A stretch of DNA of 5,129 nucleotides, taken from assembly GCA_905479545.1 (NCBI GenBank), contig CAJQNE010000519.1:1-5129 (forward strand). The letters are read 5' to 3'. The position numbers and the translations under genes are program-made. Positions within the stretch are counted from its first letter, which is position 1; the number at the start of each line of letters is the position of its first letter. The DNA is from an uncultured Gammaproteobacteria bacterium (GTDB lineage: Bacteria; Pseudomonadota; Gammaproteobacteria; CAJQNE01). Below the pieces are notes generated by a model. The model ran no database searches. It was not told where the DNA came from and was given only the letters and a program-made list of their open reading frames with translations. Positions 1 to 5,129 of this stretch are shown here, piece after piece.

Positions 1-362
1 AACAAACCCCGCGCGGCTGGCACCGTATTCGTGCCAAGGTGGGTGCTGGCGAAGCTGACAGTGCGGTGTTCATTGGTCGCCGGCCAACAGGGGAGATTCA
101 CAGTCCGGAGCTGCACACTGCTAACCCCGAACGCGACTGGATTCTGAGCAGAATCCTGTGGTTGTGCGGTGAAGAGCGGGGTAAGAATCGCGGCGGCTGC
201 GTCGATAGCCAGCGCCGGTACATTTATATTCATGGAACTCCGGAGCAGTTTCCAATGGGTCAGCCGCTATCCCATGGCTGTATTCGTATGCGAAACGCCG
301 ATGTGATTGAACTGTTTGATAAAGTGAGCGCTGGTACCGGCGTACTCATTGCCGAAACCTAA
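1..362 (+). CDS. L,D-transpeptidase (YkuD domain), 5'-truncated
   Basis: This is the C-terminal part of a YkuD-family L,D-transpeptidase. Such enzymes act in the periplasm on peptidoglycan stem peptides, forming 3-3 cross-links or attaching other molecules through a cysteine thioester. The frame is open from base 3, so the gene enters from the left; the GTG at 39 is internal because conserved sequence (TPRGWHRIRAKVGAGE) precedes it. The catalytic block is intact: the YIYIHGT segment with its His at 231-233, then SHGCIRM with the nucleophilic Cys at 279-281, followed by the conserved Arg. The segment FIGRRPTGEI and the stretch RDWILSRILWL match the short single-domain gammaproteobacterial members, which have about 160-170 residues, so roughly 45-50 residues should be missing. 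Whether a signal peptide exists cannot be seen. The exact activity (3-3 cross-linking, lipoprotein attachment or other) cannot be told from this fragment. The gene ends with TAA at 360-362. Confidence 0.93.
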   Translation, partial: QTPRGWHRIRAKVGAGEADSAVFIGRRPTGEIHSPELHTANPERDWILSRILWLCGEERGKNRGGCVDSQRRYIYIHGTPEQFPMGQPLSHGCIRMRNADVIELFDKVSAGTGVLIAET

Positions 363-368
363 CCAGTA

Positions 369-395
369 AGCACCCGTTGTCGCCCCCTGGGTGCT
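369..395 (+). terminator. Weak hairpin after the L,D-transpeptidase gene
   Basis: AGCACCC (369-375) and GGGTGCT (389-395) form a perfect 7-bp GC-rich stem around a 13-nt loop, starting 7 nt after the stop codon. It is followed by GAATTCC and not by a run of T, so it is not a canonical intrinsic terminator. It could act as a weak or Rho-assisted terminator or as an RNA-stabilising 3' end. The position between two genes supports a boundary role, but this is inference. Confidence 0.35.
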
Positions 396-457
396 GAATT
401 CCGGCAACCAACCCCGCGGCAGTTAAATCTAAGTAATCGAACACTTGCAGCATATTT

Positions 458-1489
458 ATGACCAATACTGAACAAACCATGGGGCCGCTGATTATTGACG
501 TCTCGGGCCTTGAGCTAACCGCTGAAGACCGCGAAGTTCTGGCTCACCCGTTAGTGGGTGGCACGATTCTATTCACCCGCAATTTTCAATCACGCGAGCA
601 AGTGACGCAGCTGGTGGCTGATATGCGTGAGGCAGCGGGCAAACCGCTGTTGGTGACGGTTGACCACGAAGGCGGTCGCGTACAGCGCTTTCGCGACAGT
701 GGCTTTACGAAGCTGCCGCCGGTGGCCCTGTTGGCAGAAATAGCCGCCGACGATAGTGCTGCAGCCCGGCGCACCGCTAGTGAGTTGGCCTGGCTTATGG
801 CGATGGAGCTCAGAGGCGCCGATATAGATTTGAGTTGGGCACCGGTGCTGGATCGACACACAGGCGCGAGTGACATTATCGGTAACCGGGCTTTCGGTGC
901 AGATCAGGCAACGATCAACCAGCTTGCCGGCGCCTATATTACCGGCATGGCTGAGCTTGGAATGGCGGCAACCGGCAAACATTTTCCGGGCCACGGCACG
1001 GTAGTTGGCGATAGCCACGAGCTGCTGCCGGTAGATGACCGACCGATGGCGGAGCTGCAGCAGGACATCGACTGTTTCGTGTCGCTACTGCCTCGTTTGC
1101 AAGGGATTATGATGGCGCACGTGGTATACCCGCAGGTGGATGAACTGCCTGCTAGTTTCTCACCACGCTGGATTCAACAAGAGCTCCGCGACAAGCTTGA
1201 ATTTCAGGGTGCGGTGGTATGTGATGACCTCAGCATGAAAGGCGCTGTGGTTATTGGCGACTATCCCGCCCGTGCTAAAGCCGCTTTGGCAGCGGGTTGC
1301 GACTGGCTACCTGTGTGCAATAACCGCGACGGCGTGAAGGCGATTCTCCGGGCTGGCCTCGACGATAACATTGAATCCTCAGCGCGTCGGCCGCTGCTAA
1401 TGCCCCGTGAAAACCGGCCAATAGCCTCTTTTACCTCACTGCCGCGTTGGAAGGCGGCAATACAAATGGCGAGATTAGCTCATGTCTAA
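458..1489 (+). CDS. nagZ: Beta-N-acetylhexosaminidase NagZ (GH3)
   Basis: This is a cytoplasmic glycoside hydrolase of family 3. It removes the non-reducing GlcNAc from GlcNAc-1,6-anhydroMurNAc(-peptide) during peptidoglycan recycling; in many Gram-negatives its products induce AmpC beta-lactamase through AmpR. At 343 aa it has full length for single-domain proteobacterial NagZ (about 340). Visible motifs are HPLVGGTILFTRN (residues 30-42), EGGRVQRF (71-78), KHFPGHG (174-180), the Asp185-Ser-His187 catalytic dyad loop, CDDLSM (255-260) with Asp256 as the probable nucleophile, and the CNNR segment (287-290). No signal peptide is seen, as expected. An in-frame TAA at 434-436 limits the start to ATG 458 or ATG 479; the second aligns with the E. 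coli NagZ start (MGP...). Neither has a clear Shine-Dalgarno sequence, so the choice of 458 is provisional. The residue before EGG is His70, where E. coli has Gln. The 3' end overlaps the next gene by 8 nt. Confidence 0.96.
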   Translation: MTNTEQTMGPLIIDVSGLELTAEDREVLAHPLVGGTILFTRNFQSREQVTQLVADMREAAGKPLLVTVDHEGGRVQRFRDSGFTKLPPVALLAEIAADDSAAARRTASELAWLMAMELRGADIDLSWAPVLDRHTGASDIIGNRAFGADQATINQLAGAYITGMAELGMAATGKHFPGHGTVVGDSHELLPVDDRPMAELQQDIDCFVSLLPRLQGIMMAHVVYPQVDELPASFSPRWIQQELRDKLEFQGAVVCDDLSMKGAVVIGDYPARAKAALAAGCDWLPVCNNRDGVKAILRAGLDDNIESSARRPLLMPRENRPIASFTSLPRWKAAIQMARLAHV

Positions 1490-2039
1490 ACCCACACTCG
1501 AACAATGCCAGCAGGTCCGCGACGAAGCCGATTGCCTGTATGACGAAGCCGCGGTAAAGGCGGCGCTGACACAGCTCTCCAGCCAGGTTGCCAGTGACTA
1601 TGCGGGCCTGAATCCGGTAATTATCTGTGTAATGAACGGCGCGTTCTGGCTTACCGCCCATTTGGTGGAGCAGCTGGATATGCCCTTAGAAATTGACTAC
1701 CTACATGCCAGTCGATACCGCAACCGCACCACCGGCGGTGAGCTGGTTTGGAAAGCCGAACCGCAGAGCCCGCTGGCGGATCGACATGTGTTAATCATCG
1801 ACGACATACTTGATGAAGGCATAACGCTGTCGCAAATTCAGCGGGCTATAAGCGGACAGCAGGTGGCTAGTTTAAAGACGCTGGTATTACTGGAAAAACA
1901 GCACGACCGCTGCATCGAGGGTGCTAACGCCGACTACGTAGGTCTGAAAGTTGAAGACCGCTACGTGTTTGGCTGCGGGATGGATTATTACGGTCAGTGG
2001 CGTCAGCTGCCGGCCATTTATGCTGTTAAAGGCCTGTAA
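1482..2039 (+). CDS. hpt: Hypoxanthine(-guanine) phosphoribosyltransferase
   Basis: This is a type I phosphoribosyltransferase of 185 aa. The family transfers the ribose-5-phosphate of PRPP to hypoxanthine or guanine, giving IMP or GMP, in the cytoplasm. The PRPP-binding motif VLIIDDILDEGITL occupies residues 103-116. The flexible-loop region LHASRYRNRTTGGELVW is at 74-90. The base-pocket elements are Lys139 and RYVFGCGMD (160-168) with Asp168, followed by Arg174, in the same order as Lys165, Phe186, Asp193 and Arg199 of human HPRT. The whole resembles the Pseudomonas hypoxanthine-guanine enzyme more than the short E. coli Hpt. The start ATG at 1482 lies inside the end of nagZ and is preceded by a weak GCGAG about 8 nt upstream, so translation is probably coupled to nagZ. 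The downstream gene should generate hypoxanthine, which favours hypoxanthine as a substrate here; xanthine or guanine preference cannot be excluded from sequence alone. Confidence 0.9.
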   Translation: MSKPTLEQCQQVRDEADCLYDEAAVKAALTQLSSQVASDYAGLNPVIICVMNGAFWLTAHLVEQLDMPLEIDYLHASRYRNRTTGGELVWKAEPQSPLADRHVLIIDDILDEGITLSQIQRAISGQQVASLKTLVLLEKQHDRCIEGANADYVGLKVEDRYVFGCGMDYYGQWRQLPAIYAVKGL

Positions 2040-2042
2040 GGA
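2038..2042 (+). promoter_or_regulatory. Ribosome binding site of the mtnP-like gene
   Basis: AAGGA overlaps the TAA stop codon of the preceding gene (2037-2039) and lies 12 nt before the ATG at 2055, slightly longer than optimal spacing. It supports that start and suggests that ribosomes finishing the hpt-like gene feed into this one. Confidence 0.55.
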
Positions 2043-2054
2043 ACAACACTTAGA

Positions 2055-2786
2055 ATGCTAACAGCAATTATTGGCGGCACCGGTTTAAACGAGCTGCCTG
2101 GTTTTGTTGCGGGTGAAACCCGTGAGGTTGAAACCCCGTGGGGAGCACCGTCGAGCAAACTGCGCTTTGGTCAGATTGGTCGGCACAAAGTAGTGTTTCT
2201 CGCTCGCCACAGCGACGGGCATACCACGCCGCCCCATGCGATTAATTATCGCGCCAATATTCAGGCTCTGAAAGATGCAAGCGTCAACCGCATTATCGCG
2301 GTTAACGCAGTGGGTGGTATACGCCGCGATTACCCACCGGCCGGCGTTGGTCTGCCGCATCAGCTCATTGATTACACCAGTAATCGTGAACATAGCTACA
2401 GCGCGGACGCTTCAATGCCACTGCAACATATCGACTTCACCGAGCCGTTTGATGCTTCGCTGCGGCAGCAGTTGCTCAGAGCCGCTGCCAAGGCTGACGT
2501 TAAAATCGCTAAAGATGGCACCTTAGCCGTGACGAATGGCCCGCGCTTGGAAACCGCTGCAGAAATTCTAAAGTTTGAGCGTGACGGCTGCGACTTAGTC
2601 GGCATGACGACGATGCCCGAAGCTGCGCTGGCCCGTGAGCGGGCAATACCCTATGCGTCATTAGCCGTAAGCGTGAACTGGGCTGCGGGTAAAGGCTCGG
2701 GCGATATTCATGCGGAGATCGAAAAGTCGGTCGCCAATGGCATGAGCAAAGTAATGAAAATAATCTCGGAACTACTAAACCACTAA
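2055..2786 (+). CDS. Probable S-methyl-5'-thioinosine phosphorylase (MTIP; MTAP/PNP family)
   Basis: This is a 243-aa PNP/MTAP-family phosphorylase. It very probably cleaves 5'-methylthioinosine with phosphate to hypoxanthine and 5-methylthioribose-1-phosphate. The protein matches the recalled sequence of P. aeruginosa PA3004, an experimentally studied MTIP of about 245 aa, along its whole length and without obvious indels. Motifs include IIGGTGL at the phosphate site (5-11), LARH (49-52), PPHAINYRAN (59-68), AVNAVGG (82-88), PHQLIDYTSNREH (101-113), GPRLET (162-167) and GMTTMPEAALARE (183-195). The base-recognition position is Asn208 (SVNWAAGKG), as in 6-oxopurine phosphorylases, whereas true MTA phosphorylases have Asp there. 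This argues against the common label MTAP. The neighbouring phosphoribosyltransferase would use the hypoxanthine. The MTA deaminase needed to make methylthioinosine is not in this window. The stop codon overlaps the next start as TAATG. MTIP function is inferred, family membership is certain. Confidence 0.93.
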   Translation: MLTAIIGGTGLNELPGFVAGETREVETPWGAPSSKLRFGQIGRHKVVFLARHSDGHTTPPHAINYRANIQALKDASVNRIIAVNAVGGIRRDYPPAGVGLPHQLIDYTSNREHSYSADASMPLQHIDFTEPFDASLRQQLLRAAAKADVKIAKDGTLAVTNGPRLETAAEILKFERDGCDLVGMTTMPEAALARERAIPYASLAVSVNWAAGKGSGDIHAEIEKSVANGMSKVMKIISELLNH

Positions 2787-4702
2787 TGCTCCACTTTAAA
2801 TCGTTAGCCCTTCGCCGCGCCGCAAAAGTTCTTTTTCGTGATGCAAACCTACAAATTCACCCCGGTTTCCGGGTTGGCCTAACCGGCGCCAATGGCACTG
2901 GCAAGTCCAGCTTGTTTGCCATGCTACTGGGCGAAATTGAATCCGACGAAGGCGAGTGTGTAATGCCGGAGGGCTGGGTAACCGCTCACGTTGCTCAGGA
3001 AGCCGTAGCCTCCGAGGCGAGCGCGCTGGATTGGACCTTGGATGGCGACAAAGAGTTGCGCGAAATTGAAGCGGCCATTGCCGCCGCTGAAGCCGCGGAG
3101 GAACACGATAAGCTTGCGCCACTCTACGCCCGCCTTGAGGCTGCCGACGGCTACACCGCTCGCAGTCGGGCGGGGCGGATGCTGCATGGGCTTGGCTTCA
3201 GCGATGCTGATACCCAGCGACCGGTAAAAGAGTTCTCCGGTGGTTGGCGGATGCGATTGAACTTGTCGCAGGCGCTGATGTGCCGCTCGGATTTATTGTT
3301 GCTTGATGAGCCGACCAACCACCTCGATTTAGAAGCGGTAATTTGGTTGGAACGCTGGCTACGCAGCTACAAGGGCACGCTGCTGCTTATTTCGCACGAC
3401 CGCGAGTTTCTCGATTCGGTGTGTTCGCATATTTTGCAGGTTGAGCATCAGCAGTTAACGCTGGAAAGCGGTAACTACAGTGCCTTTGAAATGATTCGCG
3501 CCGAACGGCTGGCCAATCAACAATCGGCCTATGAAAAGCAGCAGCGCGAGATCGTGCATATGCAGGATTTTGTGCGCCGCTTTAAGGCCAAGGCGAGTAA
3601 GGCGAAACAGGCTCAAAGCCGGGTTAAAGCGCTGGAACGAATGGATGTTATCGCAGCCGCGCACGTCGATAACCAGTTCGCTTTTAAGTTCAGGAAGCCG
3701 TTGGCAACACCAAGCCCACTGCTCACCGCGCGGAAGGGTGAGTTGGGGTATCCCGGTAAAACCATTGTTAGCGATGTGAAGCTCAGCTTGCAGCCGGGTG
3801 AGCGTATTGGCCTTATCGGCCCCAACGGTGCTGGTAAATCAACGCTGATTAAAGCGCTGGCTTCGGGCGAAACCCGGCTTTCAGGTGAGTTCACGCCAGC
3901 TAAGCATTTGCGGGTTGCCTATTTTGCCCAGCATCAACTTGAACAGCTGCCGCTGGAATTATCGCCGCTGGAATATTTACAGCAGATTGATGAGGAGCTA
4001 GGCGGTCGTGCCACGACGCATGAACTGCGCAGTTTCGTCGGTGGTTTTGGGTTTAATGGTGATCAGGCGCTAACGCCATTAGCACCGATGTCGGGCGGTG
4101 AAAAAGCCCGGGTGGTATTGGCTGCTTTGGTTTGGCAGCAGCCGAACCTGTTGCTGCTCGATGAGCCGACCAACCACCTCGATATTGATATGCGTCTGGC
4201 GCTAGCAATGGCGCTGCAAGAATTCGAGGGCGCGTTGGTTGTGGTATCGCACGACCGGCATTTGCTTCGCACCGTATGTGACGAGCTTTGGCTGGTAGCG
4301 CAAGGCAAAGTGCAAACCTTTGAGGGCGATTTGGAGGACTACGGCCGCTGGTTGGCTGATCAGGATGGCCAGCACGCGACGGCCAACGACGGAGCTCAAG
4401 AAAAAGCAGCTCCGGCTGCACCTCGGGATCGTAAAGCTGACCGTCAAGCTGCTGCAGCCAGACGTGAAGAGCTGAAGCCGCTAAAAAATCAGCTGCGGAA
4501 AATGGAAAACCAGCTGGAGAAACACCGCGCAGAGCTGGCCAAAGCCAAAGACCTGCTGGCCGAATCGTCAATTTACGATGATGAAAATAAAGCCAAGCTA
4601 ACCAAGCTATTAGAGCAGCAGGGAGCGACTCAGAATGCGGTCGACGAACTGGAGTTGGAGTGGTTGGGTTTGGCTGAGCAGATAGAATCGCTGGAAAGTT
4701 AA
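2786..4702 (+). CDS. yheS: ABC-F family ATPase YheS (ribosome-associated)
   Basis: This is a soluble twin-ATPase ABC-F protein with no membrane segment. Family members bind the ribosomal E site and act on the P-site tRNA to relieve stalled or difficult translation; the E. coli relative is YheS (637 aa), and this protein has 638. First ABC domain: Walker A GANGTGKS (34-41), Q-loop Gln71, signature FSGGWRMR (150-157), Walker B with Asp174-Glu175, switch His204. The charged, helical P-site tRNA-interaction linker spans about 235-300 and contains RRFKAKASKAKQAQSRVKAL (264-283). Second ABC domain: GPNGAGKS (345-352), SGGEKAR (436-442), Asp459-Glu460, His489. An Ala- and charge-rich hinge (about 530-560) leads to a C-terminal coiled coil (about 560-632), as in YheS. 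Both catalytic glutamates are intact, so both sites should hydrolyse ATP. The ATG overlaps the upstream stop by 1 nt and no good Shine-Dalgarno sequence is seen, which suggests coupling by termination-reinitiation. Confidence 0.95.
   Translation: MLHFKSLALRRAAKVLFRDANLQIHPGFRVGLTGANGTGKSSLFAMLLGEIESDEGECVMPEGWVTAHVAQEAVASEASALDWTLDGDKELREIEAAIAAAEAAEEHDKLAPLYARLEAADGYTARSRAGRMLHGLGFSDADTQRPVKEFSGGWRMRLNLSQALMCRSDLLLLDEPTNHLDLEAVIWLERWLRSYKGTLLLISHDREFLDSVCSHILQVEHQQLTLESGNYSAFEMIRAERLANQQSAYEKQQREIVHMQDFVRRFKAKASKAKQAQSRVKALERMDVIAAAHVDNQFAFKFRKPLATPSPLLTARKGELGYPGKTIVSDVKLSLQPGERIGLIGPNGAGKSTLIKALASGETRLSGEFTPAKHLRVAYFAQHQLEQLPLELSPLEYLQQIDEELGGRATTHELRSFVGGFGFNGDQALTPLAPMSGGEKARVVLAALVWQQPNLLLLDEPTNHLDIDMRLALAMALQEFEGALVVVSHDRHLLRTVCDELWLVAQGKVQTFEGDLEDYGRWLADQDGQHATANDGAQEKAAPAAPRDRKADRQAAAARREELKPLKNQLRKMENQLEKHRAELAKAKDLLAESSIYDDENKAKLTKLLEQQGATQNAVDELELEWLGLAEQIESLES
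3305..3328 (+). repeat. 24-bp direct repeat, copy 1 (Walker B of ABC domain 1)
   Basis: These 24 bases encode DEPTNHLD and are identical at every base to 4160-4183 in the second ABC domain of the same gene. Identity ends just outside this motif on both sides. The protein similarity reflects the ancient domain duplication; identical synonymous codon choice at all eight codons is notable but may be chance or codon preference. Confidence 0.85.
4160..4183 (+). repeat. 24-bp direct repeat, copy 2 (Walker B of ABC domain 2)
   Basis: Second copy of the DEPTNHLD-coding repeat, 855 bp after the first and in the same reading frame. Recombination between the copies would delete exactly 285 codons and leave a single fused ABC domain. 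Confidence 0.85.
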
Positions 4703-4708
4703 CTATTG

Positions 4709-4736
4709 CTGACAGTTGTAGTTAGAACTATTGAAT
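4709..4736 (+). promoter_or_regulatory. Possible promoter with palindromic spacer upstream of the lipoprotein gene
   Basis: CTGACA (4709-4714, five of six matches to the -35 consensus) is followed after 16 nt by TTGAAT (4731-4736, four of six to the -10 consensus). The spacer contains TAGTT-AG-AACTA (4719-4730), an inverted repeat with 5-bp arms that could be an operator or a chance palindrome. No T-tract terminator is seen after yheS, so the lipoprotein gene might instead be read from the upstream operon. Confidence 0.25.
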
Positions 4737-4774
4737 TAGGCCGAGGGTCACTAGCGGTAGAAACCTAAACGTGA

Positions 4775-4779
4775 AGTGA
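4775..4779 (+). promoter_or_regulatory. Possible ribosome binding site of the lipoprotein gene
   Basis: AGTGA lies 7 nt before the ATG at 4787 and matches the 3' part of the Shine-Dalgarno consensus. It is weak, but it fits 4787 better than the alternative in-frame ATG at 4793. The site is inside the right arm of an inverted repeat (GTCACT at 4747-4752, AGTGAC at 4775-4780), so it could be partly hidden in the mRNA. Confidence 0.35.
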
Positions 4780-4786
4780 CTGGCTT

Positions 4787-5129
4787 ATGACTATGACAAC
4801 CCGAACATCATCGGACTTACGTTCGGGAGCCGGCCTGTGCCGACTATGGCCATTACTGTCGATCTTGTTGTTATTGTCAGCCTGCAGCAGCTCACCCAAG
4901 CGCTCATCGGCACCACCAGACCCCGCTACAGTTCCTCGGCTGGACAAGGCCGATATCGTTCAGTCACCACAGCACTTAATCGCCGGTGATCGTGTGGTGT
5001 TGGTGATGAAAAACGATGACAAGTTGTTGATGCGGGTAAAAGAACTGCGTGGTGAGCAGTTGTGCAGTATTACCGATAACTGTGTGTCGCTGGATGGCGT
5101 TAAAACCATTTATTTGCAGCGGGTTAGTG
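4787..5129 (+). CDS. Putative lipoprotein with small beta-rich domain, 3'-truncated
   Basis: The frame is open from ATG 4787 to the right edge, giving 114 residues without a stop. The N-terminus is a lipoprotein signal: Arg residues at 6, 12 and 19, a hydrophobic core LWPLLSILLLL (20-30), then the lipobox LSAC with the acylated Cys33 (4883-4885). Ser follows the Cys and no Asp is at +2, so export to the outer membrane by Lol is expected. A Pro/Ser-rich tether (about 34-62) leads to AGDRVVLVMKNDDKLLMRVKEL (66-87), which alternates like a small SH3-like beta barrel and resembles short proteobacterial lipoproteins with a GDRV...V pattern. Cys93 and Cys99 could form a disulfide in the periplasm. 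I do not recognise a named family and assign no function. The ATG at 4793 is an alternative start. A short C-terminal part is probably missing. The gene lies 84 nt after yheS on the same strand. Confidence 0.8.
   Translation, partial: MTMTTRTSSDLRSGAGLCRLWPLLSILLLLSACSSSPKRSSAPPDPATVPRLDKADIVQSPQHLIAGDRVVLVMKNDDKLLMRVKELRGEQLCSITDNCVSLDGVKTIYLQRVS

Larger units (their letters stand above)
458..4702 (+). other. Probable nagZ-hpt-mtnP-like-yheS operon
   Basis: Four genes on the same strand are joined by an 8-nt overlap (1482-1489), a 15-nt gap (2040-2054) and a 1-nt overlap (2786), leaving no room for internal terminators. Co-transcription is inferred from this spacing. A clear sigma70 promoter upstream of nagZ could not be identified in 363-457, so read-through from the L,D-transpeptidase gene remains possible. 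Confidence 0.75.

Noticed and set aside
39..362. GTG at 39 as the true start of the L,D-transpeptidase
   Set aside because: The frame stays open to the left edge and encodes conserved family sequence before the GTG, so the gene is truncated by the window.
590..1018. 142-codon open frame on the minus strand inside nagZ
   Set aside because: It is antisense to the catalytic region of NagZ, with no family resemblance; a second overlapping minus frame exists at the same place, which shows how easily such frames arise here.
2275..2526. 83-codon + strand frame overlapping the phosphorylase gene
   Set aside because: It is out of frame with conserved phosphorylase sequence, has no ribosome binding site and no recognisable domain.
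4053..4571. 172-codon open frame on the minus strand inside yheS
   Set aside because: It lies wholly opposite a strongly conserved ABC-F domain. The translation is rich in Arg, Pro and Ala with no recognisable motif, as expected of a shadow frame in GC-rich coding DNA.
4747..4780. Intrinsic terminator of the yheS operon
   Set aside because: The stem has only 6 bp with a 22-nt loop and no following T-run, and it abuts the next start codon; a leader structure is more plausible than a terminator.
1..5129. Mobile element, CRISPR array, defence island or RNA gene
   Set aside because: No transposase, integrase, terminal inverted repeats, spaced short repeats, tRNA-like cloverleaf or rRNA segment was seen; the sequence is almost fully occupied by conserved housekeeping genes.

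Overview
The window looks like chromosomal DNA of a free-living gammaproteobacterium. GC content is moderate (mid-50s percent, estimated by eye), and coding is dense and entirely on the + strand. The proteins resemble Pseudomonas, Cellvibrionales and other marine gammaproteobacteria: a short YkuD L,D-transpeptidase, a proteobacterial NagZ, a Pseudomonas-like hypoxanthine phosphoribosyltransferase, an S-methyl-5'-thioinosine phosphorylase, and a YheS-type ABC-F ATPase. I cannot name the genus.

Layout: (1) 1-362, the 3' part of an L,D-transpeptidase gene whose start lies outside the window. (2) 363-457, a short gap with a weak hairpin. (3) 458-4702, four tightly packed genes: nagZ, an hpt-like gene, an mtnP-like gene (probable MTIP) and yheS. 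Their junctions are an 8-nt overlap, a 15-nt gap and a 1-nt TAATG overlap, so they look like one translationally coupled operon. (4) 4703-4786, a short gap with small inverted repeats and a possible weak promoter. (5) 4787-5129, the 5' part of a lipoprotein gene that runs off the right edge.

How the genes fit together: NagZ removes GlcNAc from anhydro-muropeptides during cell-wall recycling, and the L,D-transpeptidase next door is also a peptidoglycan enzyme. The two middle genes make a short purine-salvage route. The phosphorylase should release hypoxanthine from 5'-methylthioinosine, a derivative of the polyamine by-product methylthioadenosine, and the phosphoribosyltransferase should convert that hypoxanthine to IMP. 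YheS is a ribosome-associated translation factor with no obvious metabolic link to the others. The general theme is salvage and housekeeping.

I see no mobile element, CRISPR array, tRNA, rRNA or defence system. The most useful points are the MTIP-Hpt pairing, the likelihood that the phosphorylase would be misnamed MTAP by automatic annotation, and the truncated lipoprotein with a small beta-rich domain and a cysteine pair.
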